DNA of 64,000 nt from Clostridia bacterium (GTDB lineage: Bacteria > Bacillota > Clostridia > Oscillospirales > CAG-272), in NCBI GenBank assembly GCA_017415805.1, contig JAFQEC010000020.1, positions 19,224 through 83,223 of the forward strand, given 5' to 3'. The notes beneath the pieces are model-generated. The model did no database searches. It was not told the DNA's origin and saw nothing but the letters and a program-made list of their open reading frames with translations. Below, piece by piece: positions 25,228 through 34,038 of this stretch (positions are counted from its first letter, which is position 1; every line of letters begins with the position of its first letter). Position numbers and translations under genes: made by a program.

Positions 25228-25785
25228 ATGAATGAATTTTTGACCTACGAGCACGCGGTCAAGCAAAAAAACGTGGGCAAATGGCGCTTGGCGCGCATCG
25301 CGCTGATCGCGCTTTACATCTTTTTTGCGCTCACCTTCGTGCTTGCGTTCATCGCCCTTCACATCCCGCAGCTGATCGCGCTTTTGCCGCTGCTACTCTG
25401 GATGCTGGTGTTTTTTACCTGGCGCTTTGTCTGCGTGGAGTACGAATACTCCATCACGTCAGGCACCCTCACCTTCTGTAAGATCTACAACAACCGCGCC
25501 CGCCGCAAATTTCTGGAGATCACGCTGCGCGATGCGGTCTGTATTGCGCCGCTGGACGGCGCGCGCTATTCCGAGCAAGCCACCGCATGGCACCCCGAGC
25601 GCGAATTTTGCGCGGTCTCCTCGTGGAGCGCGCCCCATATCTACATGATCCTGTTCGAGCTTTCCGACCGCAAGCGAGGGGAAAAGCGCCGCGCGATCTT
25701 TTATTTTGAGCCCACTCAAAAGGCGTTGCAGATCTGCCGCTTTTACAATCCGTCTGCCACGGTCATGCAAAATTTATCCGCGTAA
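25228..25785 (+). CDS. Membrane protein of unknown function (185 aa, DUF6106-like)
   Basis: ATG at 25228 follows GGAGGTGATTCGC. Two adjacent hydrophobic helices at about residues 22-43 and 48-68 precede a soluble domain beginning FVCVEYEYSITSGTLTFCKIYNNRARRKFLEI, which looks like a short beta-rich, PH-like domain. The layout resembles small proteins from Clostridia I recall as DUF6106. No function can be given. Stands alone upstream of mnmG. Confidence 0.65.
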   Translation: MNEFLTYEHAVKQKNVGKWRLARIALIALYIFFALTFVLAFIALHIPQLIALLPLLLWMLVFFTWRFVCVEYEYSITSGTLTFCKIYNNRARRKFLEITLRDAVCIAPLDGARYSEQATAWHPEREFCAVSSWSAPHIYMILFELSDRKRGEKRRAIFYFEPTQKALQICRFYNPSATVMQNLSA

Positions 25786-25931
25786 GCGCACCCGCGCAGT
25801 CTGCCGCGCGCACGAAAGTGACATTTTGCACAAACGACAGAGCGCGCTTTGCGGATCATTTTTCAATACAATATCGAACGGTATTCAAAACACTATTCGT
25901 CATTTTTCACAATTCCACGGAGGAAACCACC

Positions 25932-27794
25932 ATGCAAACACCCATCGCCGTTGCCGTTATCGGTGCGGGGCACGCCGGCATCGAGGCGGCACTGGCAAGC
26001 GCCCGAATGGGCGTGGAAACGGCACTTTTCACCATTTCCCTCGACGCCATCGCCAATTTGCCCTGCAATCCCTCGATCGGCGGCACCGCAAAAGGGCATT
26101 TGGTCTACGAAATTGATGCTTTGGGCGGCGAAATGGGGCGCGCGGCCGATGCCGTGACCCTGCAATCCCGTACGCTCAACCTCGGAAAGGGCGCGGCCGT
26201 TCATTCCAAGCGCGTGCAGGCCGATCGACGGGGCTATCACCGCTATATGAAGCGCGTTCTGGAGCAAACGCCGCATCTGCACCTCATTCAAGCCGAAATT
26301 ACCGATATTCTCACCAAAAACGGCCGCGTCAGCGGTGTTCGCACCCGCTTGGGTGAGATTTTCCCCTGCAAGGCGGCCATCGTGGCCGCGGGCACCTATC
26401 TGGAGAGCCGTATTTTCGTGGGTGACGCGCATTACGAGAGCGGCCCCGACGGGTTTCTGCCCGCACGCGGCCTGTCGGCCTCACTGGCCGAGCACGGCGT
26501 GCGATTGATGCGCTTCAAGACGGGCACGCCCGCGCGCATCCACCGCCGTTCGGTCGATTTTGCGAAGCTTGAGCTTCAGCCGGGCGAGCAAAACCCCCTT
26601 CCCTACTCCTATCACACGGGCGAGGATTATTTAGAGGGCAAGGAGCAGATCCCCTGTCACATCGTCTACACCAACGCCGAGACCCACCGCGTCATCCGCG
26701 AGAACATCCGTCGCTCGGCGCTCTTCGGCGGACACATTCACGGCACAGGACCGCGCTACTGTCCCTCGATCGAGGACAAGATCACGCGCTTTGCCGACAA
26801 GGAGCGCCACCAGCTCTTTCTCGAGCCCGTGGGCGCAGATACCGACGAGCTGTATTTACAGGGCTTTTCGACCTCTTTGCCCACCGACGTGCAGCACGCC
26901 ATGCTGCACACGCTAAAGGGCTTTGAGCGCGCCGAGATCATGCGCTACGCCTATGCGATCGAGTACGATTGCTGCGACCCCACGCAGCTTGCGCTCACGC
27001 TGGAATTCCGCGCTCTGAAGGGGCTTTACGGTGCGGGGCAGTTCAACGGCACCTCGGGCTACGAGGAGGCGGCCGCACAGGGCCTTTTGGCGGGCATCAA
27101 CGCCGCACGGCAGGTGCAGGGCAAGGATGCCGTCATATTACCGCGCGCAACCTCGTATATCGGCACACTGGTGGACGATCTGGTCACCAAGGGCACGCGC
27201 GAGCCCTACCGCATGATGACCTCGCGCTCGGAATACCGCCTGCTGCTGCGGCAGGACAACGCTGACGAGCGCCTCACACCCCTTGGATTCGAGATTGGCC
27301 TGGTTGATGGGGCGCGACACGCCGCTTTTTTGGCCAAGCAAGCGCACATCCGCACCGAGATCGCGCGCCTGAGCAGCACGTACTGCTCCCCTGCGCGCGC
27401 AAATCCGCTGTTGAGCGAATGGGGGCTTGCAACGGTTGCGACGGGCGTCTCGCTGGCCGAGCTTTTGCGCCGCCCCGACATCACCTACCAAATGCTCGCA
27501 GCACTGGACGACACACGCCCCGCGCTCACGCGTGCCGAGGCCGCCTCGGTCGAGGTTCGGATCAAGTACGAGGGATACATCAACCGCCAGGCAAGCGAGG
27601 TCCTGCGTCAAGCGCGGCTGGAATCAAAGCCGTTGCCAAGTGATCTGGACTACACGGCCGTCACGGGCCTGCGCATTGAGGCGGCACAAAAGCTGAGTGC
27701 CCAAAAGCCCCTCACCGTCGGGCAGGCATCCCGCATCAGCGGCGTCAGCCCCGCCGACATCTCGGTTTTGCTGATCTATCTCGGGATACGCTGA
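25932..27794 (+). CDS. mnmG: tRNA uridine-5-carboxymethylaminomethyl modification enzyme MnmG
   Basis: FAD-dependent subunit that, with MnmE, modifies U34 of certain tRNAs. 620 aa with the FAD-binding loop VIGAGHAGIEAALASARMG at the start, NLPCNPSIGGTAKGHLVYEIDALGG, and the C-terminal helical domain (EGYINRQASEV). Start at 25932 has GGAGG upstream. mnmE is not in the window although the two are often adjacent. Transcribed with rsmG and the noc-like gene downstream. Confidence 0.96.
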   Translation: MQTPIAVAVIGAGHAGIEAALASARMGVETALFTISLDAIANLPCNPSIGGTAKGHLVYEIDALGGEMGRAADAVTLQSRTLNLGKGAAVHSKRVQADRRGYHRYMKRVLEQTPHLHLIQAEITDILTKNGRVSGVRTRLGEIFPCKAAIVAAGTYLESRIFVGDAHYESGPDGFLPARGLSASLAEHGVRLMRFKTGTPARIHRRSVDFAKLELQPGEQNPLPYSYHTGEDYLEGKEQIPCHIVYTNAETHRVIRENIRRSALFGGHIHGTGPRYCPSIEDKITRFADKERHQLFLEPVGADTDELYLQGFSTSLPTDVQHAMLHTLKGFERAEIMRYAYAIEYDCCDPTQLALTLEFRALKGLYGAGQFNGTSGYEEAAAQGLLAGINAARQVQGKDAVILPRATSYIGTLVDDLVTKGTREPYRMMTSRSEYRLLLRQDNADERLTPLGFEIGLVDGARHAAFLAKQAHIRTEIARLSSTYCSPARANPLLSEWGLATVATGVSLAELLRRPDITYQMLAALDDTRPALTRAEAASVEVRIKYEGYINRQASEVLRQARLESKPLPSDLDYTAVTGLRIEAAQKLSAQKPLTVGQASRISGVSPADISVLLIYLGIR

Positions 27795-27951
27795 TCGCGG
27801 CTCACCCCGAAGCCCTTGCGGCAGCCCGCCCGATACCCCCCTCGTCGGCGCAAGCATGCAAACGAGTAAATATGCCGTTTTCTCATACCGTTATGCCACT
27901 AATTTCGTTTTTGCACCGTTTTTCGCACCGTTTTTCCAAAAGGAGGTCGCC

Positions 27952-28689
27952 ATGGATTTTGCAAGCTTTTACCCTCTTTTGCGCGCCGCACTGGCCGAAA
28001 ACGGCCTGGAGCGCTTTGCGGGCGAGTCTTATGCGCAACGCTTTCACACCCTGTGCGAGCACATGCTCTCGGTCAATCAAAGCATGAATCTGACCGCCAT
28101 TCGCGAGGAAAAGGGCGTGATCCTGCGCCATTTCGTCGATTCGCTCACCGTTGAGCCTTATATCCCGCAAGGCGCGCGGATCATTGATGTGGGCTGCGGT
28201 GCAGGCTTCCCTTGCCTGCCGCTTGCGATCTGCCGCCCCGATCTTGCCATCACAGCACTGGACAGCACTGCCAAGCGTATCGCCTACGTACAAGACACCG
28301 CCGCGCGGCTCGGGTGCGCCAACCTCACCGCGTGCGCGGCACGTGCCGAGGAACAGGGCAAGGGGGCGTTGCGCGAGCGCTTTGACGTCTGTACCGCGCG
28401 CGCCGTTGCCGCGCTCCCCGTGCTGGCCGAGCTCTGCTTGCCGCTGGTGCGCACAGGCGGCATCTTCCTTGCCATGAAGGCCACGCGCGGCGACGAGGAG
28501 CTGGAGAGCGCACGTACGGCCATCGGCCGACTGGGCGGCAAGGTGGAGCACGTGCACCGCATCACTCTGCGCTCCCCCTTTGCTGAGCAAGAGAGCGATA
28601 CGCGCATCATCATCGCCGTGCGAAAGGAGCATCCCACGCCCGCAGAATACCCGCGCGCCTTTGCGCGCATTCAAAAAAAGCCGCTTTGA
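27952..28689 (+). CDS. rsmG: 16S rRNA (guanine-527-N7)-methyltransferase
   Basis: SAM-dependent methylation of 16S rRNA. 245 aa with SAM-binding RIIDVGCGAGFPCLPLAICRP at about residues 80-100 and conserved NLTAIREEKGVILRHFVDSL before it. AAAAGGAGG precedes ATG 27952. mnmG-rsmG order is the standard one near bacterial origins. Confidence 0.95.
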   Translation: MDFASFYPLLRAALAENGLERFAGESYAQRFHTLCEHMLSVNQSMNLTAIREEKGVILRHFVDSLTVEPYIPQGARIIDVGCGAGFPCLPLAICRPDLAITALDSTAKRIAYVQDTAARLGCANLTACAARAEEQGKGALRERFDVCTARAVAALPVLAELCLPLVRTGGIFLAMKATRGDEELESARTAIGRLGGKVEHVHRITLRSPFAEQESDTRIIIAVRKEHPTPAEYPRAFARIQKKPL

Positions 28690-28737
28690 GCACAGCCAAA
28701 GCCCACGCAAATATATCGCATTTTCCGCGCTTTTCTT

Positions 28738-28776
28738 GCCGTATTTTGCACAATTCGTGCGGAATACGGCATTTTT
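28738..28776 (+). terminator. Possible terminator after rsmG
   Basis: GCCGTATT (28738-28745) pairs with AATACGGC (28763-28770), inner GCAC/GTGC pairs, then ATTTTT. Confidence 0.6.
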
Positions 28777-28899
28777 GGTGCGCAATCAACATTTTTTGCG
28801 CCATAATTACCATTTTTTACCATATTTATTTCGCTAAATTTTGCGCTTTGCTTGTGTTATGCTAGAAGAAAAAGCCAAAAAGCAAGGAGCGTACATCGA

Positions 28900-29784
28900 A
28901 TGGAAGCCTACAACATTTATAACCCCTCGGCACAAGGTGCACAAAGCGCAGCCGAAACACTTGTTTTCCTTCGCCCCGAGCAAATTCGGTGCAAAAGCAC
29001 GCGCGCCCAGAGAAAAAAAGGCGCAGCAGAGGCAAGATCGGGGCGAAACGCCCTGATTCGGCTGGCAGAATCCATCAAGCGCTACGGAATTTTAGAGCCC
29101 TTGGCCGTCCGCTTGGTCAGCGACAGCGCAGGATATCCGTATTACGAGCTTCTGGAAGGCGAGCGCCGCTATCGCGCCGCCTGTATCGCGGGGCTGGCAA
29201 AGCTCCCTTGCCGGGTGCTCCGTGCCGACGACAAGCAGTGCGCGGAATGGGCTGTTTTTGAGAATTTAGAGCAAAATGAGCTCAATTTCTTCGAAAAAGC
29301 CGAAGCCTTCGCGCATCTGATGCGCGATTTTCACCTCACACAGGAGGAAATTGCGCGCAAGCTCTCACTCTCACAGTCCGCGGTGGCCAATAAGCTGCGC
29401 CTTTTGCGGCTCACCAAGGCCGAGCGCGATTGCATCCTACAGCACGGCCTTTCCGAACGCCACGCGCGCGCACTGATCCGCCTCACCGACGAGGGGCAAC
29501 GACTGGCACTTCTGCGCGAAATCACCGCGCACCACCTGAACGTCGCCCAAACAGAGGCCAGAATCGAGGCATTTCTCGCCCCAAAGCCCGAGACAGAGCC
29601 AACAGAGACGGTCCGCGCGCCAAGCGGCGCATTGCCGCAAAAATTCGCCTTACAGGATCTACGCCCACTCTACAACTCCATTGACCGCACGCTTGCCATC
29701 TTCCGCAAGACGGGCATGGCCGCCGAATGTCGGCACGAGGAGCGCGAGAACGGCGTAGAAATTACCATTCATATCCCCAAATAA
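28900..29784 (+). CDS. ParB-like protein at the Noc position
   Basis: 294 aa with the ParB N-terminal CTP-binding domain (YGILEPLAVRLV, LEGERRYRAACIAGL, FENLEQNELNFFEKA) and a central helix-turn-helix (LTQEEIARKLSLSQSAVANKLRLLRL). It sits between rsmG and parA, where nucleoid occlusion factor Noc lies in Bacillus and many Clostridia, so Noc is the likely role; binding-site specificity cannot be read from sequence. Start at 28900 follows AAGGAG. A Noc-binding palindrome was not searched systematically. Confidence 0.85.
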   Translation: MEAYNIYNPSAQGAQSAAETLVFLRPEQIRCKSTRAQRKKGAAEARSGRNALIRLAESIKRYGILEPLAVRLVSDSAGYPYYELLEGERRYRAACIAGLAKLPCRVLRADDKQCAEWAVFENLEQNELNFFEKAEAFAHLMRDFHLTQEEIARKLSLSQSAVANKLRLLRLTKAERDCILQHGLSERHARALIRLTDEGQRLALLREITAHHLNVAQTEARIEAFLAPKPETEPTETVRAPSGALPQKFALQDLRPLYNSIDRTLAIFRKTGMAAECRHEERENGVEITIHIPK

Positions 29785-29793
29785 GCCCCTTTT

Positions 29794-29820
29794 AGCCCCC
29801 GAGAACGTCTCGGGGGCTTT
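29794..29820 (+). terminator. Terminator after the noc-like gene
   Basis: AGCCCCCGAGA (29794-29804) pairs with TCTCGGGGGCT (29808-29818), then TTTTGTTT, which runs into the first parS. Confidence 0.9.
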
Positions 29821-29836
29821 TGTTTCACGTGAAACA
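29821..29836. other. parS site 1
   Basis: TGTTTCACGTGAAACA, identical to the consensus ParB-binding centromere site. Confidence 0.95.
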
Positions 29837-29853
29837 GTGCGGGCGCTTTTGTT

Positions 29854-29869
29854 TGTTTCACGTGAAACA
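29854..29869. other. parS site 2
   Basis: TGTTTCACGTGAAACA, perfect consensus, 17 bp after site 1. Confidence 0.95.
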
Positions 29870-29889
29870 GCGCGCTCGTTCCCAAAACG

Positions 29890-29905
29890 CGTTTCACGTG
29901 AAACA
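29890..29905. other. parS site 3
   Basis: CGTTTCACGTGAAACA: the 14-bp core is perfect, only the outermost T is C. Confidence 0.92.
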
Positions 29906-29931
29906 TTTTTCGCGTTTTTCGCAAAAATATA

Positions 29932-29960
29932 TTGCAAAAGCGGCTGTACAATGCTATAAT
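29932..29960 (+). promoter_or_regulatory. Promoter of parA-parB(-serS)
   Basis: TTGCAA (29932-29937), 17 bp, TATAAT (29955-29960). It lies 27 bp downstream of parS site 3, so ParB spreading could affect it. Confidence 0.75.
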
Positions 29961-30015
29961 AAAAAGCAACAAGGTGCTTGCATTTATAGCCACACACCGG
30001 AAAGGAGTCGCACCG

Positions 30016-30777
30016 TTGGGAAAAATTATCGCATTTGCCAACCAAAAGGGCGGCGTGGGCAAAACCACATCCGCTGTCAATACGGCCGCGGCTCTGGGGA
30101 TCCTGGGCTATCGCACACTCTTGGTCGATCTTGATCCGCAGGGAAGTGCCACTGCATCGGTCGGTGTCTCCAAAAAATCGCTCCGCTTTTCGGTTTCGGA
30201 TCTCCTGATTCGCGGCTGTCGCGCCGAGGACGCGATCCTGCACACCGAATTTGCAGGCTTGGATCTGCTCCCCGCCAATATTTCACTGGCAGGGACCGAA
30301 TTTGACCTGTTAGAGGGCGAGGACGGAGAAGCACACCTGCGAAAAGCACTGTCCACCCTGCGCGATGACTACGATTACATTATAATGGATTGTCCGCCGT
30401 CGCTCGGAATGCTCACGATCAACGCCATGACCGCCAGTGACGGTGTGGTGATCCCCATGCAGTGCGAATATTTTGCGCTGGAAGGTCTTTCTCAGCTGAT
30501 GATGACGGTCGGGCGCATCAAAAAACGGTACAATCCGCGTCTTGCAGTGACGGGAATACTCGTTACCATGTATAACGGGCGGCTTACGCTCTCCACGCAG
30601 GTTATGGCAGAGCTTCAAAAGCACTACGCCGATCGTGTATTTACCACTACCGTCTCACGTAACGTGCGCTTATCCGAAGCACCGAGCTTCGGCAAGCCCG
30701 TGCATTACCACGACAAGCACGCAAAGGGCGCGCGCGAATACATGGCAGTGGCAAAGGAATTGCTGGAACGCACATAA
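30016..30777 (+). CDS. parA: Chromosome partitioning ATPase ParA (Soj)
   Basis: 253-aa deviant-Walker ATPase that moves ParB-parS complexes. The P-loop KGGVGKTTSAVN is at residues 11-22 and the Walker B-like IIMDCPPSLGMLT follows near residue 120. The TTG at 30016 is chosen: AAAGGAG lies 8 bp upstream, and homologues start MGKIIAFANQKGG here. Followed 26 bp later by parB. Confidence 0.95.
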   Translation: MGKIIAFANQKGGVGKTTSAVNTAAALGILGYRTLLVDLDPQGSATASVGVSKKSLRFSVSDLLIRGCRAEDAILHTEFAGLDLLPANISLAGTEFDLLEGEDGEAHLRKALSTLRDDYDYIIMDCPPSLGMLTINAMTASDGVVIPMQCEYFALEGLSQLMMTVGRIKKRYNPRLAVTGILVTMYNGRLTLSTQVMAELQKHYADRVFTTTVSRNVRLSEAPSFGKPVHYHDKHAKGAREYMAVAKELLERT

Positions 30778-30803
30778 AAAAGAACTGAAAGGAGATTTCG
30801 GAA

Positions 30804-31700
30804 ATGGCAAAGAAACCGGGAGGTCTCGGCAGAGATTTTTATTCCATTCTGGACGATAATATTATGGGAATGAAGGAAGGTGCCGCTACCACGCTCCGTA
30901 TTTCGGAGGTAGAGCCGCGCAGCGATCAGCCCCGCAAGCAGTTTGACCGTGAGGCACTGGAGGCGCTGGCCGATTCGATCGCGGCATATGGCGTGCTACA
31001 GCCCATCATCGCACGTCCGAACCCCAATTTTGAAGGAACGTATGAGATCGTGGCAGGCGAGCGCCGTTGGCGCGCCGCAAAAATGGCAGGGCTCACCGAA
31101 ATTCCTGCCGTTGTACTGGACGGCGACGACCTCAAGACCGCACAGATTGCGCTGATCGAGAACGTCCAGCGCGAAAACCTCAACGCCGTGGAAGAAGCGC
31201 TGGGCTACCAAGCGTTGATCGAGCGCTTTGATATGACACAGGACGAGGTGGCAAAGCAGGTCGGAAAATCCCGCCCCGCCATTGCAAACCTGCTGCGCTT
31301 GCTCGATCTGCCCGACGAGGTTCTGGAAATGCTCAAGGCGGGAGACCTCTCGGCGGGTCACGCACGCGCGCTTCTGGGACTTCGCAACCCCGACTTTATC
31401 CCGATTTTGGCGCATCGCATCGCGGCAAAGGGCCTTTCGGTGCGCGAGGTGGAGGCGATCATCCGCCGCGAGAACACCGAGCCCGCGCCCGAGCTGCCGG
31501 ACATCACGGGCGCGGCACAAAACCGCGTTTGGATGAAGGATCTGGAGCGTCGCACGCGCGAGCGTCTCGGCCGCAAGGTCAAGATCACACAAAACGACAA
31601 AAAACGATCCATCGAGCTGTTCTATGAGGACAACGAGGATATGGAGGCTCTGCTGACCGCACTGTGCGGCGCAGACATTTTCAATGAGACCGAAGAATAA
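30804..31700 (+). CDS. parB: Chromosome partitioning protein ParB (Spo0J)
   Basis: 298-aa CTP-dependent DNA clamp that loads at parS. CTP-site motifs [21 protein letters not shown] and [14 protein letters not shown] are in the first 130 residues, then the parS-reading helix-turn-helix ([24 protein letters not shown]) and a C-terminal dimer domain. AAAGGAG precedes the ATG. Three parS sites upstream of parA complete the system. Confidence 0.95.
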   Translation: MAKKPGGLGRDFYSILDDNIMGMKEGAATTLRISEVEPRSDQPRKQFDREALEALADSIAAYGVLQPIIARPNPNFEGTYEIVAGERRWRAAKMAGLTEIPAVVLDGDDLKTAQIALIENVQRENLNAVEEALGYQALIERFDMTQDEVAKQVGKSRPAIANLLRLLDLPDEVLEMLKAGDLSAGHARALLGLRNPDFIPILAHRIAAKGLSVREVEAIIRRENTEPAPELPDITGAAQNRVWMKDLERRTRERLGRKVKITQNDKKRSIELFYEDNEDMEALLTALCGADIFNETEE

Positions 31701-31717
31701 GGAGTATTATATATATT

Positions 31718-33001
31718 ATGTTAGATATTAAATATATTAAAGAGAATGCGGCATACGCCAAGGAACGCCTGGCCACCCGTCAGAAGGATTACAGTGCCGA
31801 GATCGACCGTCTGCTCGCGCTCGACGTCGAGCGCCGCGCGCTGATCGCCGATACCGAGGCCAAAAAGGCCGAGCAAAACAAGATCTCCAAGTCCATCCCG
31901 CTGCTCAAAAAGGAAGGGAAGGACGTTGCGCCCATTTTTGCCGAGATGAAAGCCCTTTCCGAGACGGTCAAGGCCGACACCGATAAAATCACCGCAATTG
32001 ATGCAGAGATCGAGAAAATTCTGCTCTCGATCCCGAATATTCCCAACGAGCAGGTTCCCATCGGCAAGGACGACAAGGAAAATGCCGAGCTGCGCCGCTG
32101 GAGCGCACCCCGCGCCTTTGATTTCGAGCCCAAGCCTCACTGGGATCTGGGCAAGGATCTCGGCATTCTCGACCCCGACACCGCCGCCAAGGTCACGGGC
32201 ACACGCTTCCATTTTTATAAAGGACTGGGTGCCCGTCTGGAGCGCGCGGTCATCAGCTATTACCTGGACACCCACACCGCGCACGGCTACACCGAGGTCT
32301 TCCCGCCCTTCATGGTCAACCGCGATTCGATGCGCGGCACGGGCCAGCTCCCCAAGTTTGAGGAGGACGCCTTCCGCGTGGCCAACAACGATTGCTTCCT
32401 AATCCCCACGGCCGAGGTGCCCGTCACCAACATGCACCGCGACGAGATCCTGGACGGTGCAAAGCTCCCCATCTCCTACTGTGCGTATTCGGCATGCTTC
32501 CGTGCTGAGGCAGGGTCTGCGGGCCGTGATACGCGCGGACTGATCCGTCAGCACCAGTTCAATAAGGTGGAATTGGTAAAATTTACCAGCCCCGAGACCT
32601 CGTACGAGGAGCTGGAAAAGCTCACGAACGACGCCGAGCGCGTGCTGCAGGGTCTGGGCCTTCCCTATCGCGTGGTGCGCCTCTCGACAGGTGACCTGGG
32701 CTTCTCGAGCGCTATGACCTATGACATTGAGGTCTGGATGCCCTCGTACGATCGCTATGTGGAGATCTCCTCGTGCTCCGACTTTGAGGATTATCAGGCA
32801 CGCCGCGCCAACATCCGCTACCGCGAGACCCCCAAGGACAAGCCGCGTCTGGTGCACACCCTCAACGGCTCGGGCGTTGCGGTCGGTCGCACGGTCGCCG
32901 CGATCCTGGAGAACTATCAGAACGCCGACGGCTCGGTAACCGTGCCCGAGGCCCTGCGCCGCTATATGGGCTGTGACGTGATCGCGCCCGAGCAGCTTTG
33001 A
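31718..33001 (+). CDS. serS: Seryl-tRNA synthetase
   Basis: Class II synthetase charging tRNA-Ser. 427 aa: an N-terminal coiled-coil arm (about residues 28-105), motif 2 in [22 protein letters not shown], and motif 3 in [25 protein letters not shown] precedes the ATG, only 17 bp after parB, so serS is probably read from the par promoter. Confidence 0.97.
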   Translation: MLDIKYIKENAAYAKERLATRQKDYSAEIDRLLALDVERRALIADTEAKKAEQNKISKSIPLLKKEGKDVAPIFAEMKALSETVKADTDKITAIDAEIEKILLSIPNIPNEQVPIGKDDKENAELRRWSAPRAFDFEPKPHWDLGKDLGILDPDTAAKVTGTRFHFYKGLGARLERAVISYYLDTHTAHGYTEVFPPFMVNRDSMRGTGQLPKFEEDAFRVANNDCFLIPTAEVPVTNMHRDEILDGAKLPISYCAYSACFRAEAGSAGRDTRGLIRQHQFNKVELVKFTSPETSYEELEKLTNDAERVLQGLGLPYRVVRLSTGDLGFSSAMTYDIEVWMPSYDRYVEISSCSDFEDYQARRANIRYRETPKDKPRLVHTLNGSGVAVGRTVAAILENYQNADGSVTVPEALRRYMGCDVIAPEQL

Positions 33002-33489
33002 TGCTGTCCTTGTTCACGATCGCGGCAAGGGAATACGAGCACATCGCCTTTGACGCCTCGGCACGCGCCACGGCGCGCACCGTGATCCTCGGGGTAGCCA
33101 TCGGCATCGTGCTGGCCGCGCTGTATAATTTCTATCTCAAGGCCGTCCCGGGCGGCGTGGTGCGTGCGCTGCTTTTCGCCGAGGCTCTCTCGGACGAGCG
33201 CGCCAAGAGCCTTGCCGACCTCGGACTTGCGCGCAATCCGCTGTACGGCTTTGCCGTGGCACACGACCTCACCCTGCGCCGCGTTTTAAGGCGTGCAGAG
33301 AACGAAGCAGGGGAAGGGGAGCGCTACTATATCCCCGAGGACGAGAAATACCGCGCACAGGTGCGTTTTGAATCCAAGGGCAACGGCGTGGTCTCCCTGA
33401 TCCTCTCGGTCGCGATCGCATTTGCCGTGGCCGTGCTGCTGATCAAGCTCCTGCCCGTGCTGCTGGGCGTGATCGACGGGATGCTGTAA
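33001..33489 (+). CDS. Membrane protein of unknown function, coupled to serS (162 aa)
   Basis: The ATG at 33001 shares its A with the TGA of serS (TGATG), which points to translational coupling. One hydrophobic segment lies near residues 28-45 (VILGVAIGIVLAALYNFYL) and one at the C-terminus (VSLILSVAIAFAVAVLLIKLLPVLLGVI), with a charged middle. I do not recognise the family. A strong terminator follows. Confidence 0.7.
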   Translation: MLSLFTIAAREYEHIAFDASARATARTVILGVAIGIVLAALYNFYLKAVPGGVVRALLFAEALSDERAKSLADLGLARNPLYGFAVAHDLTLRRVLRRAENEAGEGERYYIPEDEKYRAQVRFESKGNGVVSLILSVAIAFAVAVLLIKLLPVLLGVIDGML

Positions 33490-33525
33490 GCAAGCTCCTC
33501 GCCCCGCAAAACAAAATTTCGTTCC

Positions 33526-33572
33526 AAAAAAGAGAGAACAAGGCAGATCCACTGCCTTGTTCTCTCTTTTTT
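33526..33572. terminator. Bidirectional terminator
   Basis: A 21-bp perfect stem (33526-33546 with 33552-33572), A-rich then T-rich ends. Serves the serS unit (+) and the PQ-loop gene (-). Confidence 0.93.
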
Positions 33573-33582
33573 ATTCGCGGTT

Positions 33583-33894
33583 TTACGCCGAGTGGCGGAC
33601 TTTGGGGGAAAGCGGCATTTTAACCTGCGTGCGCTGCTCGCGGTGGCGGTTGTGCAGCGTGACGGCAAGGTTTGCGACGACCATTGCAATGTTAAAGAGA
33701 TAGACGAAGAAAACATAGCTCGCGCCGACCGTCATGACCTTTGCGGTGATGCCTGCAAGATAGCCGAACAGGATCAGACACATAAAGGCAAGGCTGGTGG
33801 ACTTGGCGCTTTTGGCGCGCAGGCTTTTGACAAGAGAAACGGGCCAGGAAAGGCCGAAGCAAAGAAGCATGATGACCTCAAGAAATTCTGCCAT
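33583..33894 (-). CDS. Small PQ-loop-like membrane protein (103 aa)
   Basis: Three hydrophobic helices. The first repeat MLLCFGLSWPVSLVKSLRAKSAKSTSLAFMCLILFGYLAGI resembles a PQ-loop/SemiSWEET half transporter, where the conserved Pro and Gln-like turn (WPVSLVKSLR) and the S-x-S follow. Sugar or amino-acid transport by a dimer is possible but not shown. The ATG at 33894 has no clear ribosome-binding site; an in-frame TTG at 33918 is an alternative. Transcribed divergently from the LysR gene from overlapping promoters. Confidence 0.7.
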   Translation of the reverse strand: MAEFLEVIMLLCFGLSWPVSLVKSLRAKSAKSTSLAFMCLILFGYLAGITAKVMTVGASYVFFVYLFNIAMVVANLAVTLHNRHREQRTQVKMPLSPKVRHSA

Positions 33895-33971
33895 AACGAT
33901 CACAGCCGACAACCGCAACGGGCGACGCGCGGCGGGCGTTCTCCTTGTAAAAATTTTTCTTTATTCGTAGT

Positions 33972-34006
33972 ATACTCTTGACAAATGATAATGTCAAATA
34001 CATAAT
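33972..34006. promoter_or_regulatory. Overlapping divergent promoters built on one palindrome
   Basis: TTGACA (33978-33983) and its mirror TGTCAA (33992-33997) form an inverted repeat with 8 bp between. Plus strand: TTGACA, 17 bp, CATAAT (34001-34006). Minus strand: TTGACA (33997-33992), 17 bp, TATACT (33977-33972... read on the minus strand). Both -35 boxes are arms of the same palindrome, so one bound protein, likely the LysR regulator, could control both directions. Confidence 0.7.
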
Positions 34007-34038
34007 AATTATAGAAACCATAACGGGGGGTTATCAAT

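Noticed and set aside
28900..29784. Second true ParB
   Set aside because: Its position between rsmG and parA and its divergence from the ParB at 30804 fit a Noc-type paralog better, although binding specificity is not proven.
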